64,000 nt of DNA from Haberlea rhodopensis (GCA_907163345.1 CAJQUN010000404.1:1-64000), one strand, 5' to 3'; counted from the first letter of the stretch, positions 24,157-35,571 are shown. Notes: generated from the sequence alone by a model not told the origin. Numbers and translations: made by a program.

Positions 24157-26332
24157 TGTGATGTCCGAAATAATTATTAATTGTCAAATGGATTTAATTA
24201 TGATATTTTTAAGATATGTCGGGATTTAATTCTTGAGTGTCGGATTTTGGAACGGAGTTGGGATAAATGATTTCGGGATTGGAATAAGTAATTCCGGGTT
24301 TAACTTGTATCGTAAATTAAATCTAAGCGAGGTTTTCTAGCAATAATAAATTAGTTGAATTAATTGGAAAATAATAAGATTGGGAGGAGATATTATATGT
24401 GTGGATGGGATTAAATTGGGCATGTTTTCTCTCCTCTCTTTCTCATCAAAATCGACAAACCCATCTCTCCCCCACTTCTCTTCCTCGCGACTTCACGCAG
24501 CAAAGAGGCAACGACTTCTGAAAATTTTCGTGCGATTTTCCTCAAGGTTTGTAGATGATTTTATCTCTTTCCCTTAGTTATTCAACTCCTTGAACATTTC
24601 ACATATTGGGGTCGATTTCATGCTGCGATTTTTGAAGAAATATAATCGGTTTCAGTACCATGCTGCTCGAAATTTTGTGGGTTTTATTTAATCGATTTAT
24701 GCCTCATGAGTTGTCTTAGATTGGTTAAATCCTTTCATCGTCTTCACTCTTTTTCCCTGATGCTACAGTACGAAAATGCAGATGTAGTTTGGGTCATTGT
24801 TGTTACTTAAGCTTGTTCCTTACTGTTGGAATTCTTGACGTATGTGTGTAAGTTTCGGCTGCTGTGTGTGCGTTGAAGTTGCTGTGTGCGTGCATGTATT
24901 TCAGCAGGTGTATGTTTATAGGCATATTTATTTATTTCTGCTGTGTGTGAAAGCTAAAATCAATGTATATATGTGCTACTGTTGTTGATCAAAGTAGCTA
25001 TTGTTTTGGGAGTATAGTGCTGCCCGGAAATCGTTACGTCTTGTTTAATCGCATTTGTTATGAAGATTGTAGATGAAAAGTTTGAATACTTGTTCTAATC
25101 TTATAATAGATGTTAAACTTGATGCTATGTATTGAGTTTGTGGGGTGTCTGTGACTTGACTTTTGGGGATGTCTTGGTGTTATTAGGGGCTGATTTTAAC
25201 TTGAAGAACTCGCATAAAAGTTGTTTGAAAATCAGACTCATAAGGTGTTTGATAATATTCTTAAGTGATGTTCAAGTGTTGGCAAAAGCTCTACTAATTG
25301 TGTAGTGAGAAAGTCTACGTTTATGGCTCGTATCATGATAGAGTTTTTGGAGAGTATGGGGCTATGGGTTGATTTTTTTAATAACTTTAAGCATGCGTCG
25401 TCAAGTAAATAAATGAGTTAGACACATGTTAAGGTTTGTTATAAACATGTATTAAAGTGTATATTATGAATATACTTGCATGTGTACAATAGCATGAATT
25501 GGAGACGTTATTGAGTATTTGAATGACAATTCTATGAACTAACTGTATAGTTGATTTGAGCAATATAGATTGTCTTGATTTGTGAATTTACTTACTGTAT
25601 AGTTGAGTTGGAGATGACTCAAATAGAGGATTATTGGCTTGTTTGTGTACACTATGAAGCATGAAAATGAAGAGTGCTTAATGATGTTAATTGTTTTGAA
25701 TATGAGCTAATATTGAATTAATATTGGATATAGACACTATACAAGACTTCAGACGTTGATGATAGCTTGTTCATGTTGTCGACTATAAGGTACGTGGTAA
25801 CGTACGAGCAGGTATAATATGAATTATTTCATATTCCAGTATTCATGTATTGTTGAATTGTGATAACTGAATATAAGAAAAATGAATACGTGAATTGAGT
25901 TGATATATGTGGTATGATGGACACGTAAATGTACGTGGTCCGGATATGGAGTTGGGTATGGATGCCTTTGGCACGATCGATATGAGAAATGGTTGAGAAT
26001 GAGATTAACGTGCAGGCAGAGCTGCCTTCGATATGAGACTCGTTATGATTGAGTATAAATGATGAATTGAGATTATATTGAATTATTGCATTGATGAGTT
26101 TCATGTTGTGATTAACGATACTGAACTTGATGTTTATGAAAGCATGTGAGACTGAAACAGGAACAACTAGTGGAAGCTATACGGATTCCGAACTGTACAG
26201 GGAGTATATTTTTATGGATTTTAAATACTCTTAAATCGTTATATTATGAATTAATTATAAGTGTTATGCATTGTCATGAATAGGAGTATCGTGACAAGGT
26301 ATGCTCACCCGTGTGGGGGCTGTTTCTGTTGA
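24157..26332 (+). mobile_element. 3' LTR of element H, truncated
   Basis: This is collinear with 17774-19950 and stops within ctgtttctgttga. There it joins an unrelated LTR end through the shared bases gttga(g). The last ~580 bp of the LTR are missing. Confidence 0.85.
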
Positions 26333-26579
26333 GGAGGTGAGCTAAAAGGAGCAAGATGAATATAGAATGCAGGATTTTGATAGTCTCTACTCTAGGAGTA
26401 GTGTAAACCTATAGTTTTAACATTCCTTGTTGAGAATGTAATTAAATAGCTTTTGCAAATTTTATTTTGGCCTGTAATCTTCTTAGCTCAAGCTACAACC
26501 GGAACCCTTAAGAGGTTATAAATGCATGGTTAGTCCATTATATGTGTACTATTTGATGTTAAGGTAGGAAGACCCTACA
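26333..26579 (+). mobile_element. 3' end of an I-type gypsy LTR (M)
   Basis: From ggtgagctaaaaggagc to gaccctaca this matches LTR I 9083-9318, including the tctctactctaggagtagtg block. Its right boundary falls inside B's protease region, so M was inserted in B. Its left part was lost at the junction with H. Confidence 0.8.
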
Positions 26580-27766
26580 ATACAAATGAATGAGAAGCAC
26601 CTGTATCTACTAAATAAATGCAGGGTACGTAAGTAAGTGGCACGTACCAGCAATCACCTCCTACGGAGCCGCCTCTGCTTGCTCTCGAGTCAGTGCATAT
26701 ACTTGACCCTGCGGCGGTCCTGCCGCCTGACCACCCTGTGGTCGAGGTGCAAACTGCTGTCTCGGTGGTGCCGTCCTAGCGTCAAATCTTGGCGTATTCG
26801 GCCCAGAGTCTGCCTGACCTGCCCGATTGGGGCAAGCCCTAGCCAGGTGGCCCACCTTGCCACAAACATAACAGCCTCGGCAGTCACGTGACAAATGAAA
26901 TCCTCCACAGTGGTCACACCTGTTCCCCCCTGTCTTATTCCCCTGTGTTGGTCCCCGATTATTTTGCTTCTGACTCTGAGACTTCTTCCCACTAATCTAG
27001 AAGATGAAGAGGCCCCACGAGGCTTAAACTGGTCTCCTCGTGGCCTCAAGCTGTCAATAGCTGGTCTCTGAGGTGGTGTGAAAGGGGGCACATCTTCCTT
27101 GTACGCACCAACTGCAATCTCTGCCAGCTCTGCCCTAGTCAGGGCATCATCAAATGAGTTGGGGTTGTTGGAGACATCCTTATCAAATAACTCTGGCCTC
27201 AGTCCCTTCAGGAAATGCCTCATCTTGGCATGACTGCTCACAGCGATATGAGGTACATACCTCAACAGTGAGGAATACTGCATAGCATAATCTAACACTG
27301 ACAGGCCGCCCTGCTTCAAATTAGTGAACTCATCTTTCTTTAATTGTCTGGCAGCTGCAGAAAAGTACCGGTTAAGAAATCGGGTACTGAATACAGTCCA
27401 ATCAACCGTCATACCCTGAGCCCTTAGCTCCATAACTGTTGTCTTCCACCACATGGAAGACTTCTTAGCCAACAGAAACTCTACCAATCTGAGCCAGGCA
27501 GTCCGTGCACAGGGTGCCGATACGAATATCTGCTCCAGTCTCTCAAGCCATTCCTCGGCTGCTTCCCCAGTCTCAGTTCCTTCAAATAGCGGTGGATGAT
27601 AGCCCAAGAACTGGGTCAGACTGATCTCCCCTGGTAGCAGTATCTATGCGATAGGCTCCACGCCTATAGCAGGTGGCGGTAGAGGATTTGACTGAGAAAT
27701 ACTAGCATTAATACTGCCTACATCTCCCACCCCTTCATTGAGGTTCTCCAGATTAATAGCATCCAT
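26580..27766 (-). pseudogene. Ty3/gypsy gag and start of protease (element B), broken
   Basis: The minus-strand gag begins at the ATG at 27766. After about 40 codons an in-frame TAG (27644-27646) interrupts it. The main frame then continues from 27643 with the capsid-like region (FEGTETGEAAEEWLERLEQ, then WWKT, FLNRYF and FLKGLRPE), giving 305 codons as read from 27607. A one-base frameshift near 27000 moves the reading to a second frame, which holds two zinc knuckles: CDHCGGFHLSRDC and CYVCGKVGHLARAC. A TAG at 26661-26663 follows. The protease start (VDTGASHSF) is visible in a third frame just before 26580, where LTR M cuts it off. The gag type and PBS point to a Tekay/Del-like gypsy lineage, which is an inference. 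Confidence 0.85.
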
Positions 27767-27972
27767 GCTGTAATACAGGGGTTAACTACAATACCAAAAG
27801 CAGTTCATAACATAAGCCGTTAGATAACAAGAGTAATCATATTCAAAAGCATGTTAGTATAACAACTTATACCAAAAATATGCACCACATGCATAAACAT
27901 GCCCACCAATGAATACCTAGCCAACTTGTTTCTAAAGGCTACCCTTTACTCGTTCCCTGGTTATCTAACCAC
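27767..27972 (-). other. Leader of element B
   Basis: About 200 bp between the PBS and the gag ATG, with no frame of note. Confidence 0.6.
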
Positions 27973-27985
27973 TGCTCTGATACCA
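27973..27985 (-). other. Primer-binding site of element B
   Basis: Plus-strand tgctctgatacca is the reverse complement of TGGTATCAGAGCA. It lies 5 bp inside the LTR that starts at 27991. Confidence 0.88.
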
Positions 27986-28539
27986 CTAAATGTGAGACCC
28001 CGTTATCTAAACAAGATACTAAGGTGCAATTAAGAGAACTAATCATATATAAATCAGAGTATTAGGCCGTGTTGATTACCCTGAGCTTAAGAGATTACAG
28101 TACCAAAAGTTCAAAAAGGAATTATACATATTCCTAACAAAATGTACTACACTATAGCTTTACTCTACACTTTGTAGAAACTATACAAAAAGAAATTTTT
28201 GTTCTGCTAATCCTGTAGCACTCCTTACAGCTCATAGTATCAACCCCGACCCTGGTTCTCATCATCAAAAGCACCTACAAAGACAACCCCCAACACATGA
28301 GCACATCATAGTTCATATTCAACATAATATGAATGTAAAGCATAAATGCATAAATCATAGATATAAAATACTTCCTGTATTTACAATGCATTTAAAACGC
28401 CCATTGGTTGTCCCTGTACCATAACTCATAATCAAGTCATTATATGAAATTATGGCTTCTTTAAATAAATGTCATGACATAACTTCACTTCTTAAATCTT
28501 AAATCTTTCTTAGTCAGTTTATCATCAGTGTATTTTAAT

Positions 28540-28695
28540 GCCCCTCGCTTTGTAATTTTCTTAACAAGCGGTACTTCTTCCTCGCTTCTTCATACAAGCG
28601 GTATCTCTTCCTTGCTTCATATGGCATACCCCGCCTCCATGTGCAAGCGAGCCTCCCCCCTCCAGCTCCACATTTTTAGCGGTATAAGCGGTAAG
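28540..28695. repeat. AAGCGG / CGCTTC module in LTR B
   Basis: Repeated acaagcggtacttcttcctcgcttc-type units and agcggtataagcggtaag occur here. They correspond to the agcgatg/gccgct modules in K, F and the interior of H. Confidence 0.55.
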
Positions 28696-29037
28696 CATTA
28701 AAATCCTCACAGTGATAACCCTGACTCGTGGAATACACGCTCTTTAGTCCACATCATACATATGCAACAACAATAAATAACAACATGTATCATACTCATA
28801 ATGCACAACTTTGCATCTAACATGTGTCAAATAGACAAACATAAATACATGTTACCGTTGGGATGCCCGTACGTCGCTTACGTACCCTTCCAAAATATGG
28901 TGTGTTGCAGGATTCTATCCCCTGCGTTGTGTGGCTACCTGTGATGGCTCTACACAAGTGTACAACACAATATTAGATGTCTCGTTATAATCCAATACCA
29001 AAATTAAACAAATTCCACATTTTCAAAAATAGGGCAT

Positions 29038-29143
29038 ACCGATCGATCGGCCCTCATCACCGATCGATCGGTGATCACTTCGAATTTCATAAAAATGCTA
29101 CGACTTTTACCGATCGATCAGTGTTCTTTACCGATCGATCGGT
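29038..29143. repeat. Array of two paired GATCGATC palindromes (LTR B)
   Basis: Four accgatcgatcggt-type motifs form two pairs with cores at 29041/29062 and 29112/29133, both spaced 21 bp. The outer bases (acc...ggt) differ from those in I and D (ggc...gcc) but keep the palindrome. Confidence 0.85.
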
Positions 29144-29769
29144 CGCTCTGTTTCAGTGGGATTTTCCAGAATTCCCGAACACTCACTTTCATACCAATCA
29201 ATCTAGCATATAAGGCACACCTCATGCTTGAACAAATGTGTTACGAGCTACAACATAATACTCTGAGTGTATTCGTATCAAATTTATACCCATACTTAAA
29301 ACCCACATGCTTGAAAATCACCCAACAACATCGAAGCTCACCCAAGCTTTCTGGAAACAGGGTAACATATTTCTTTACCCAGATTTTCGAACACATATAT
29401 TCAAGCCAACAAATCTACCACATAACACATAGAACATGCTCAAGTAAACATGCTAGGGACTTCATAAAAACACCATCAATGTACTTGAATCGATGGTTTA
29501 TCAAAACTTAAGCTAGCATGCCATTTTTACACCAACAAAAAGCATGAACTCAAACAGAACTTAACACAAAACAGAACATGGTTTCTCACCCTCTTTTGCT
29601 CCAATTTTTGGAAGGTTTCTTAGCAACAAAAATGGCTGATCTTCTCCCTATCTTGCTCAGCAATTGTTGGACGATATTTTGGGAGAGAATGGAGGAGTTT
29701 CAGACGTGGGAAGTGGAGTGGGGGAGTGGGGAAAGAGGCATGGGCAATCAGCCACTTGCAGCATGGGTT

Positions 29770-29786
29770 GGGGGGGGGGGGGGGGG
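29770..29786. repeat. Homopolymer of 17 G
   Basis: An uninterrupted G run (C on the element strand) lies about 40-65 bp downstream of B's TATA-like box, close to the expected transcription start. It could form a quadruplex on one strand. Confidence 0.9.
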
Positions 29787-30081
29787 TTGGGTGTTGGGTG
29801 GGTTGATGTGTTATGTTTTGGTCCCGGTATATAGCACGATGTATTAAAATATCCTCACATGATATTTTAGTATTTAAACAATAAAATACTTCATTTTCCA
29901 AATAAACATGCTTCACCAAAACAATTAACACCCACCCCAAATAATTATACCACAACCCCAAATTCCCAACATATAACACATGCACCCAGAAATAAATTTC
30001 CCCAATATAATTAATTCAATCCAATGAATTAATACCATAATCCTCATAACATAATTAATGTTTAAAATCACATAATCATTT

Positions 30082-30086
30082 CGGGG
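30082..30086. repeat. Target-site duplication cgggg of element D (left)
   Basis: The same five bases occur at 37074-37078 directly after the right LTR of D. Joining the flanks restores the end of LTR B, which confirms the insertion. Confidence 0.9.
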
Positions 30087-31587
30087 TGGTAGCGCTTATC
30101 GTGTACGCCCAAATTAACCCTTCTTCAGTTAATGACAAAAATATGTAGTAGTGGAAGTAGGGATCGATCTCACAGGGAAGGTAAATTTATTTCGTGCCAA
30201 AAACGAATAGTAACAAAGGGGGTTTTAGGATGAATGATTACTACTAAGCAAATTCTAAAATAAAACTAATTAACGAGATTACTAAGATGATTAAACTTAT
30301 GAGAGTGAAGCGATTCTTGGTTTCCAGGTAACCGTACTTTTGGAAAATTATCTTTTAGTCATCAAATCAAAACATTCGAATTCTTTCAATTATCTATCGA
30401 TTGGAAATTCAATTCATACTCATCTTATTCATAGTCAAAGAGAAAACAACATTCAATTCAACCCTTACCAAATCTCTAATCACCACTACAGCCGTTAATG
30501 ATTAAATCAATGATAGTTTCAAAACTAATGAGTTCGATAAATCTAATCAATGAAAACTACAGCCGTTAAAATTGATTATTCAACCGTTTCTCCTAAGAAT
30601 TCAATATCACCTACAGCCGGTTAATTATTGATCTTAGTTGTTTCTTAACAAACTATCGATTATGCAATTGAATATTAGGTGATCGGTCTGATACACAAAC
30701 ACAACAATCATGGAATTCGAAATCTGAGAAACGAATTGAAATCGAAATATAATTCAACAATCAAACCAAATTCTCATAAAAGGTTCAATTCCAAAAGCAG
30801 GTATCCCTTCAACCAAGAATCAAAGAGTTTTAGCCTAGCATAATTAAATCTAAAAACAATAAAATTCAATAGAAAACATTAAATAAATAAAGAAAAAGAA
30901 ATTACTAATATAAATCACGATTCCGGCTTGTCGATTCCGGTTCCGTTCTTCGTTGTTCTTGAAGAAAACTTGAAAACAAATTAATCTCAAATCTCTAAAA
31001 TATTCTAAAGTGTCGAATAATATCAAAAACTATGCCTAAGAACTGAATAATATCCAGTTATGGGGGTTGGTGGTTGATAAAATAGGTTACAATCTTCTAA
31101 ACATGGTAAAAGACCTAATTTCCTAATTTTCGGACTCTTCGGCGATCGATCTCCTTGAATGTGGCGATCGATCGCTGCATTATATTTTTTCGGAAAAATC
31201 CTTGAGGCGATCGATCGCCACTTTATCGCGATCGATCGCCGAGCTCCAGTAGACTTTGGCGATCGATCGCCAATTCTTCGCGATCGATCGCTGGTTCGTG
31301 AATTTTGTTGATTAAGTTTCTGTCCATAGGCGATCGATCTCCTCTTCGTGGCAATCGATCTCCTCCTTCAAAATTACATTTTTGCCCTTTTCTTGATCAA
31401 CTTTTAGTCCTTGTCATGTCCATGTCTCTTCTTGGTCTTTACACATCGTTTTTTGCTCGTTTTCTTCGATTGTACCTACAATTACACAAATATACGATTA
31501 GGTAGCATACGTATCAAATTATCTATCAAAACCTACCAAATCGTAGACAATTAAGCACTAAAGATGTGTCTATTTCTAGTCACATCA
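30087..31587 (-). mobile_element. 3' LTR of Athila/Tat-type gypsy element D
   Basis: The 1501-bp LTR (tggtagcgcttatc to tctagtcacatca) differs from the right copy by roughly 1% by eye. It carries the same eight-motif hairpin array. A PPT follows inside at 31588-31602 (minus strand TATGGGGGAGTT). Confidence 0.92.
31141..31363. repeat. Array of four paired GATCGATC palindromes (left LTR of D)
   Basis: Eight motifs in four pairs are collinear with 36627-36849 at an offset of 5486 bp. Members are mostly ggcgatcgatcgcc, with ggcgatcgatctcc and ggcaatcgatctcc variants at the ends of the array. Confidence 0.88.
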
Positions 31588-33058
31588 AACTCCCCCATAC
31601 TTACTCTTTACTCGACCTCGAGTAAACAAATAAAACTACAATATTTTTGGTTGGCTCATAGGTTCATAACAAAGCAACTTGTCCTCACTTTAATGCCTCG
31701 GCAATTTTAACATGCATAATAATGAACGGCGGTGAAAAGTTAACAGTGGAACAAGTTCAATCCCTAAACATTTCGTACCTAACGAAGTAGTGAACGTGTG
31801 TGTGTGGTCATAAACAAGTGTTGTGTACAAATTATAGATCCAAAATATGCAAAGCCATAATAGTTCAAGTCATACACTAACACAAGTATAAGCTCACTTG
31901 CACACTCTTCTCCACTATCTTAGCTACTTTGCAAACACAAATCAAGTAGGTCTTTATTAGCTTGTAGCTTGGCCTAGGTATTGGCTTATGAAAGAAAGGG
32001 TAAGGATATTCAAACAAGAGAGTATGATGAAATGCACACTAAAAGCTTCTCTTCTTGTATGAATTTTTCAACTTTGTTCTTTTTCACAAGGTTTTTTTTT
32101 TTCAACACTTTGCTTCTTTTGTGCCTTGGCTCCCCTTGGAGTCATATTTTCATCTATTTTTTCAAGGCATCCCTTTTTCTTTCATGCATTCCATTCTTTT
32201 GATAATTAAGCTCACAAATATACTTCAATGATTCCCACGTGCATTTGAATGGAATACATCATACTCCCTTAAAAGGTATGGATTAAAATCACATTTAGGC
32301 TTAAAGGGTAGGATGATAAGCTAGTCAAGAAATGTTGAATGGGGGTCTTTAGTATGCTTAGCATACTACCATTCTTTTACATTTAAGGCTCAAAATAGGT
32401 ACTAGAGAATGATTTTGTTTACATGGTAGGCTTGAAAGGCTCAAACGCATCAAAGATCGCCTATATCACTTTCATGTTTGCAAGTAGTCTAGACATACGC
32501 CTCAAAGAGCATGTAGTTAAGTTCTAGCATGTATTAGAGACTTCTTAAGACTATTACAAAGTTCACACAATCTTCACTAAGCTATGCACACTTCACAAGC
32601 CATGACAATCATGTGCTCAAAATATTCAACTTACTAAGTTAAAGTACACTTTGCTTTAGAGTTCAAAGTGTTCCAAGGTTAACAATTCACCTATGTTCAA
32701 AAGTATGCATGATATCAATTAGGTTTCATCATGGGCTAGTGATTCTAAGCATTTGTTCATTACTAACTATGAGCTCAAAATTTTAAATTTTTCGATTTTT
32801 TTGTATTTTTTTCAATAAGAAAAACAATAACACACTACTAATCCCTCCCCCATACTTAAATCTTACATTGTCCCCAATGTAAGGAAAAAAGACAAGAGAA
32901 AAGAAAAGTTCAACTAAAAAGCCATAAAAATAAAAGGGTAAAAGGGAAACGAACTCCCATTGGGTTGCCTCCCAAGCAGCGCATCTGTTTAACGTCGGTG
33001 GCCCGACGCCAGTCCTCTATCAAGGTGGGTGATGCAGTGTTGCTCTATCCTTCCTTAA
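31588..33058 (-). mobile_element. 3' non-coding region of element D (no pol)
   Basis: Between the end of the gag-protease frame and the PPT there are about 1.47 kb without RT, RNase H or integrase traces on either strand. The stretch is AT-rich with T-runs. The element therefore cannot supply its own pol and would need enzymes in trans. Confidence 0.75.
32957..32982 (-). promoter_or_regulatory. Conserved GGGAGGCAACCC hairpin after the gag-protease frame of D
   Basis: On the minus strand, aagcgctgcttgggaggcaaccc-like sequence (here gatgcgctgc, then ttgggaggcaacccaa) forms a small hairpin with ttggg/cccaa arms. It lies about 75-100 bp downstream of the stop codon. From memory, very similar sequences recur behind gag frames of plant Athila/Tat elements. 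Its role is unknown to me. Confidence 0.5.
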
Positions 33059-35239
33059 TCACCTCAATATCTTCTTCACTCCTCGGTATTTCGGCTTGTT
33101 GCCCTTTGAGTGGTCGTCCTCAGTCCTTACTCCTTCGGCACGTGATTGACATGGTCGATCCGGAGGGTGCTTCTTTCCAATGGTACGATCCTGCAAGTGA
33201 GAAATAAGAGGATCAGAAGTATCGTGAGTAGACAGAGTAGCAATCATATGAACAGTAGGAAAAGAGCTCGAATCTATAACTCTCTTATCGTTAAGGCCAT
33301 CAGTAGCCTTTTCCATCTCCCACAACTCATCATTATCAAAATCAGAATCATAATCATCATGTACATCAATAGCGTAACTAGAATGCTCAAGAAGTTTAAT
33401 GGGTTCATACATGTTGAATTTTTCAATTTCACCATTTGACTCCATGATTATCAAGCCGCTATTTATATTGATCACTGATTTTGATGTTTTCAAGAATGGT
33501 CTTCCTAAGATAATTAGACTAGAAGGATCACCAATTCCCATGTCCAAGACATAGAAATCGGCTGTGAAGACCAAGTTCTTTACATGCACAACTACGTCCT
33601 CTACTATCCCCTTAGGTATGACTGTGGATTTATCAGCTAAGTGAATAACTGCGCTATTTCTTTTTAAAGGTCCCATTTTCAGTTGAGAGTACATTGAGTA
33701 AGGCATGACATTTATGGACGATCCTAAATCGAGCATAGCCTTCTCAATCCTAATACCTCTAATCTCACATGGGATAAAGAACATACCTGGGTCCTTGCAT
33801 TTAATGGGGATGCTTCTTTGGTTGTCCGCCGAAACATTGTCATTGAGCTCGACCTTGGGCTGCCCTTTGTTTTCCTTGCTTTGATCCTCTTTCACGGTCT
33901 CATACAGTGAGGCTTGCTCTTTGTAGCGTGTACTCATCTTGTAGAGCCCTTTGAGTCCGGCACCTTTCCTATTGTCCTTCAAAGCTTGGGGGAAAGGGGG
34001 TGGTAATTTGTATTCAGAAAGTTTAGTGAACTCACCTCGTGGTTCCTCCCCTTGCATTGGCTCTTCAACATCTGTCTCTGTCTCCGTCATCTCTTCTTTC
34101 TGGGGTGGCGTCAGTACCACCTTCTCTTCAGCTGCATCTTCATTCACATTCACTGTGATAGCACTCACATTTTCCCGGGGGTTCATCTCTGGTTGTGATG
34201 GCAGTCCATTTGAAATCCTTGCTTCGATCTTGCTGATTGAAGTTGCCAATTGTCCCATCTGCGTCGTCAAGCTCTGGATGCTTGCCCTCGTCTGCTGTTG
34301 AAATTGTAAGCTATTTTCAGCAATAATTTTAATGCTATGTTCTAACCTGTGAGAAGAAGGGTGCACTGGTGGTGGTGGAGGCCTCTGGTATGGCGGTCTG
34401 TAGGGTTGAGGTTGGTGCATCTGTGGGTTTACATAGCCTTGGTTCGGATGGTCCCTCCACCCTTGATTGTAGTTGTTTGGTGGATGGTCATAATTCCTTT
34501 GTGGGGGGCCTGGGAATCCTCCTGCAGCATTTACGTTCTCCGTGGTTGTCTCTTGTAGTGAGGGGCATGCGTCTGTGGAATGGTTCGCAGCCAGACAGAT
34601 TCCACACGGCTTTGTCTTTCCTACATTTCCACCTGCCATACCACGCACAAGAAAAGTGAGGTCTATCAGTTGTTGTTCTAAGTTTGATACGGTTACCTCT
34701 TTTCTTTGAGGTTGTCCATGGCGCACAGATCCGAATTGTTGGGAGTTGGCCGCCATGTTAGCTATCAACCTTCTAGCTTCCTCCGCTGTTTTATCTATAA
34801 ATGCTCCTCCGCTTGCCGCATCCACTAAGTTCCTGTCAGAAAAAAGTAAACCTTCATAAAAGTATTGGATGAGAAGGTGTTCACTTATCTGGTGTTGTGG
34901 ACAACTTGCGCACAACTTCTTGAATCTCTCCCAGTACTCGTGTAGGGATTCCTTGTAGAGCTGCTTCACACCATATATCTCTTTCCTCAAGTTCGTTGCT
35001 CTTGAAGCTGGGAAGTACTTTTCTAGGAATACTCTTTGTAAGTCAGTCCACGTAGTGATCGATCCGGATGGTAAGTAGAAGAGCCAGTCTTTTGCAGCGT
35101 CCTTTAGAGAAAATGGGAATGCTCTTAGCTTTATTTGATCCTCAGTGATTCCGGTTGGCTTCATGGTAGTGCACACCACGTGGAACTCCATCAGATGCTT
35201 ATGTGGGTTTTCTCCTGCAAGACCATGAAAAGATGGCAA
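33059..35239 (-). CDS. Gag-protease polyprotein of gypsy element D (726 codons, 5' end shifted out of frame)
   Basis: This is a retrotransposon capsid and protease, expected in virus-like particles. The capsid region spans residues 1-170 (FHGLAGENPHKHL, then AAKDWLFYLP, FLEKYFP and EYWERFKKL). A CCHC zinc knuckle is at C212, C215, H220 and C225. A Pro/Gln-rich linker covers 240-300, and a short helical, coiled-coil-like stretch covers 305-345. An aspartic protease follows at 490-600, with DLGSS at 504-508 in the place of the active-site DTG (DLG is usual in Athila-like elements) and ILGRPF at 577-582. The frame ends about 125 residues after the protease, with no RT. The frame begins at a TTG. 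In fact it continues upstream to a one-base shift near 35270, where the N-terminal part (35248-35484) joins in another frame. PBS type and gag sequence indicate the Athila/Tat group. Confidence 0.9.
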   Translation of the reverse strand: MPSFHGLAGENPHKHLMEFHVVCTTMKPTGITEDQIKLRAFPFSLKDAAKDWLFYLPSGSITTWTDLQRVFLEKYFPASRATNLRKEIYGVKQLYKESLHEYWERFKKLCASCPQHQISEHLLIQYFYEGLLFSDRNLVDAASGGAFIDKTAEEARRLIANMAANSQQFGSVRHGQPQRKEVTVSNLEQQLIDLTFLVRGMAGGNVGKTKPCGICLAANHSTDACPSLQETTTENVNAAGGFPGPPQRNYDHPPNNYNQGWRDHPNQGYVNPQMHQPQPYRPPYQRPPPPPVHPSSHRLEHSIKIIAENSLQFQQQTRASIQSLTTQMGQLATSISKIEARISNGLPSQPEMNPRENVSAITVNVNEDAAEEKVVLTPPQKEEMTETETDVEEPMQGEEPRGEFTKLSEYKLPPPFPQALKDNRKGAGLKGLYKMSTRYKEQASLYETVKEDQSKENKGQPKVELNDNVSADNQRSIPIKCKDPGMFFIPCEIRGIRIEKAMLDLGSSINVMPYSMYSQLKMGPLKRNSAVIHLADKSTVIPKGIVEDVVVHVKNLVFTADFYVLDMGIGDPSSLIILGRPFLKTSKSVININSGLIIMESNGEIEKFNMYEPIKLLEHSSYAIDVHDDYDSDFDNDELWEMEKATDGLNDKRVIDSSSFPTVHMIATLSTHDTSDPLISHLQDRTIGKKHPPDRPCQSRAEGVRTEDDHSKGNKPKYRGVKKILR

Positions 35240-35247
35240 TAAGTGAA

Positions 35248-35484
35248 TTAAACAAGATTTAAGTTCGAAGTTACGTTATTGGCCAGAGCAGGGAAACTGA
35301 TGCAGAGCGGTTGTTGATCCAAGTTAGGATTCGCCAACTGCCTCAAGCTTTGATTTGCAGCCATCATGGATCTCTCTTCTTCTTCAAGCAGCCTTGCTTC
35401 TCTCCTTCTCTGATGTAGCGTCCTCTCAATCTCAGGATCGTAGTGAAAATTATCTTCGTGATTGAACGATCCACCTGTACTCAT
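35248..35484 (-). pseudogene. N-terminal piece of D gag, separated by a frameshift
   Basis: The likely ATG is at 35484 (MSTGGSFNHED), although the open frame extends back to 35535. About 75 codons rich in Arg and Glu follow (RRREARLLEEEER), then the frame ends at 35248. The sequence preceding the main gag-protease frame (ELKSCLIHLL) is in that frame and overlaps this one, so a single-base loss near 35270 accounts for the break. This copy cannot make full-length gag without frameshifting. Confidence 0.8.
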
Positions 35485-35549
35485 TAACAAACCAAAGTAG
35501 TAATGCTGGATAAAAATAAAAAAAAATCGACTCAAATAAATGTTTCCTT

Positions 35550-35566
35550 CCCCGGCAACGGCGCCA
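35550..35566 (-). other. Primer-binding site of element D (tRNA-Asp type)
   Basis: Plus-strand ccccggcaacggcgcca is identical to the 3' end of plant tRNA-Asp (including CCA), so the minus-strand element has the complementary PBS. It lies 5 bp inside the LTR. tRNA-Asp priming is characteristic of Athila-type elements and differs from all other elements in this window. Confidence 0.88.
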
Positions 35567-35571
35567 AAATT

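Larger units (their letters stand above)
27991..30086 (-). mobile_element. 5' LTR of Ty3/gypsy element B (main part; last 8 bp at 37079-37086)
   Basis: The LTR begins tgtgagaccccg on the plus strand. Its other end, cggggatatcaca, has been split by element D: the part up to cgggg is at 30082-30086 and atatcaca is at 37079-37086. In element orientation it starts TGTGATATCCCC, like LTR K. Total length is about 2.1 kb. It has a TATA-like box (ggtatatag, 29827-29835, minus strand), a 17-nt G run at 29770-29786 just downstream of it, a hairpin array (29038-29143), and an agcgg module (28540-28690). Confidence 0.85.

Noticed and set aside
17997..26104. Frames conserved in duplicate (65 codons at 17997 and 24380; 91 codons at 19444 and 25829)
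   Set aside because: Conservation comes from the two LTRs of element H being almost identical. No domain, and they lie in LTR leader sequence.
29071..29511. 146-codon plus frame
   Set aside because: Lies inside the minus-strand LTR of B, covers the palindrome array and shows no domain.
33951..34659. Plus-strand frames of 69-116 codons
   Set aside because: Antisense shadows of the gag-protease frame of element D.
35550..35566. Perfect match to the 3' end of tRNA-Asp, and several matches to initiator-Met tRNA
   Set aside because: Only 13-17 nt are present and all sit next to LTR ends; they are primer-binding sites, not tRNA genes.
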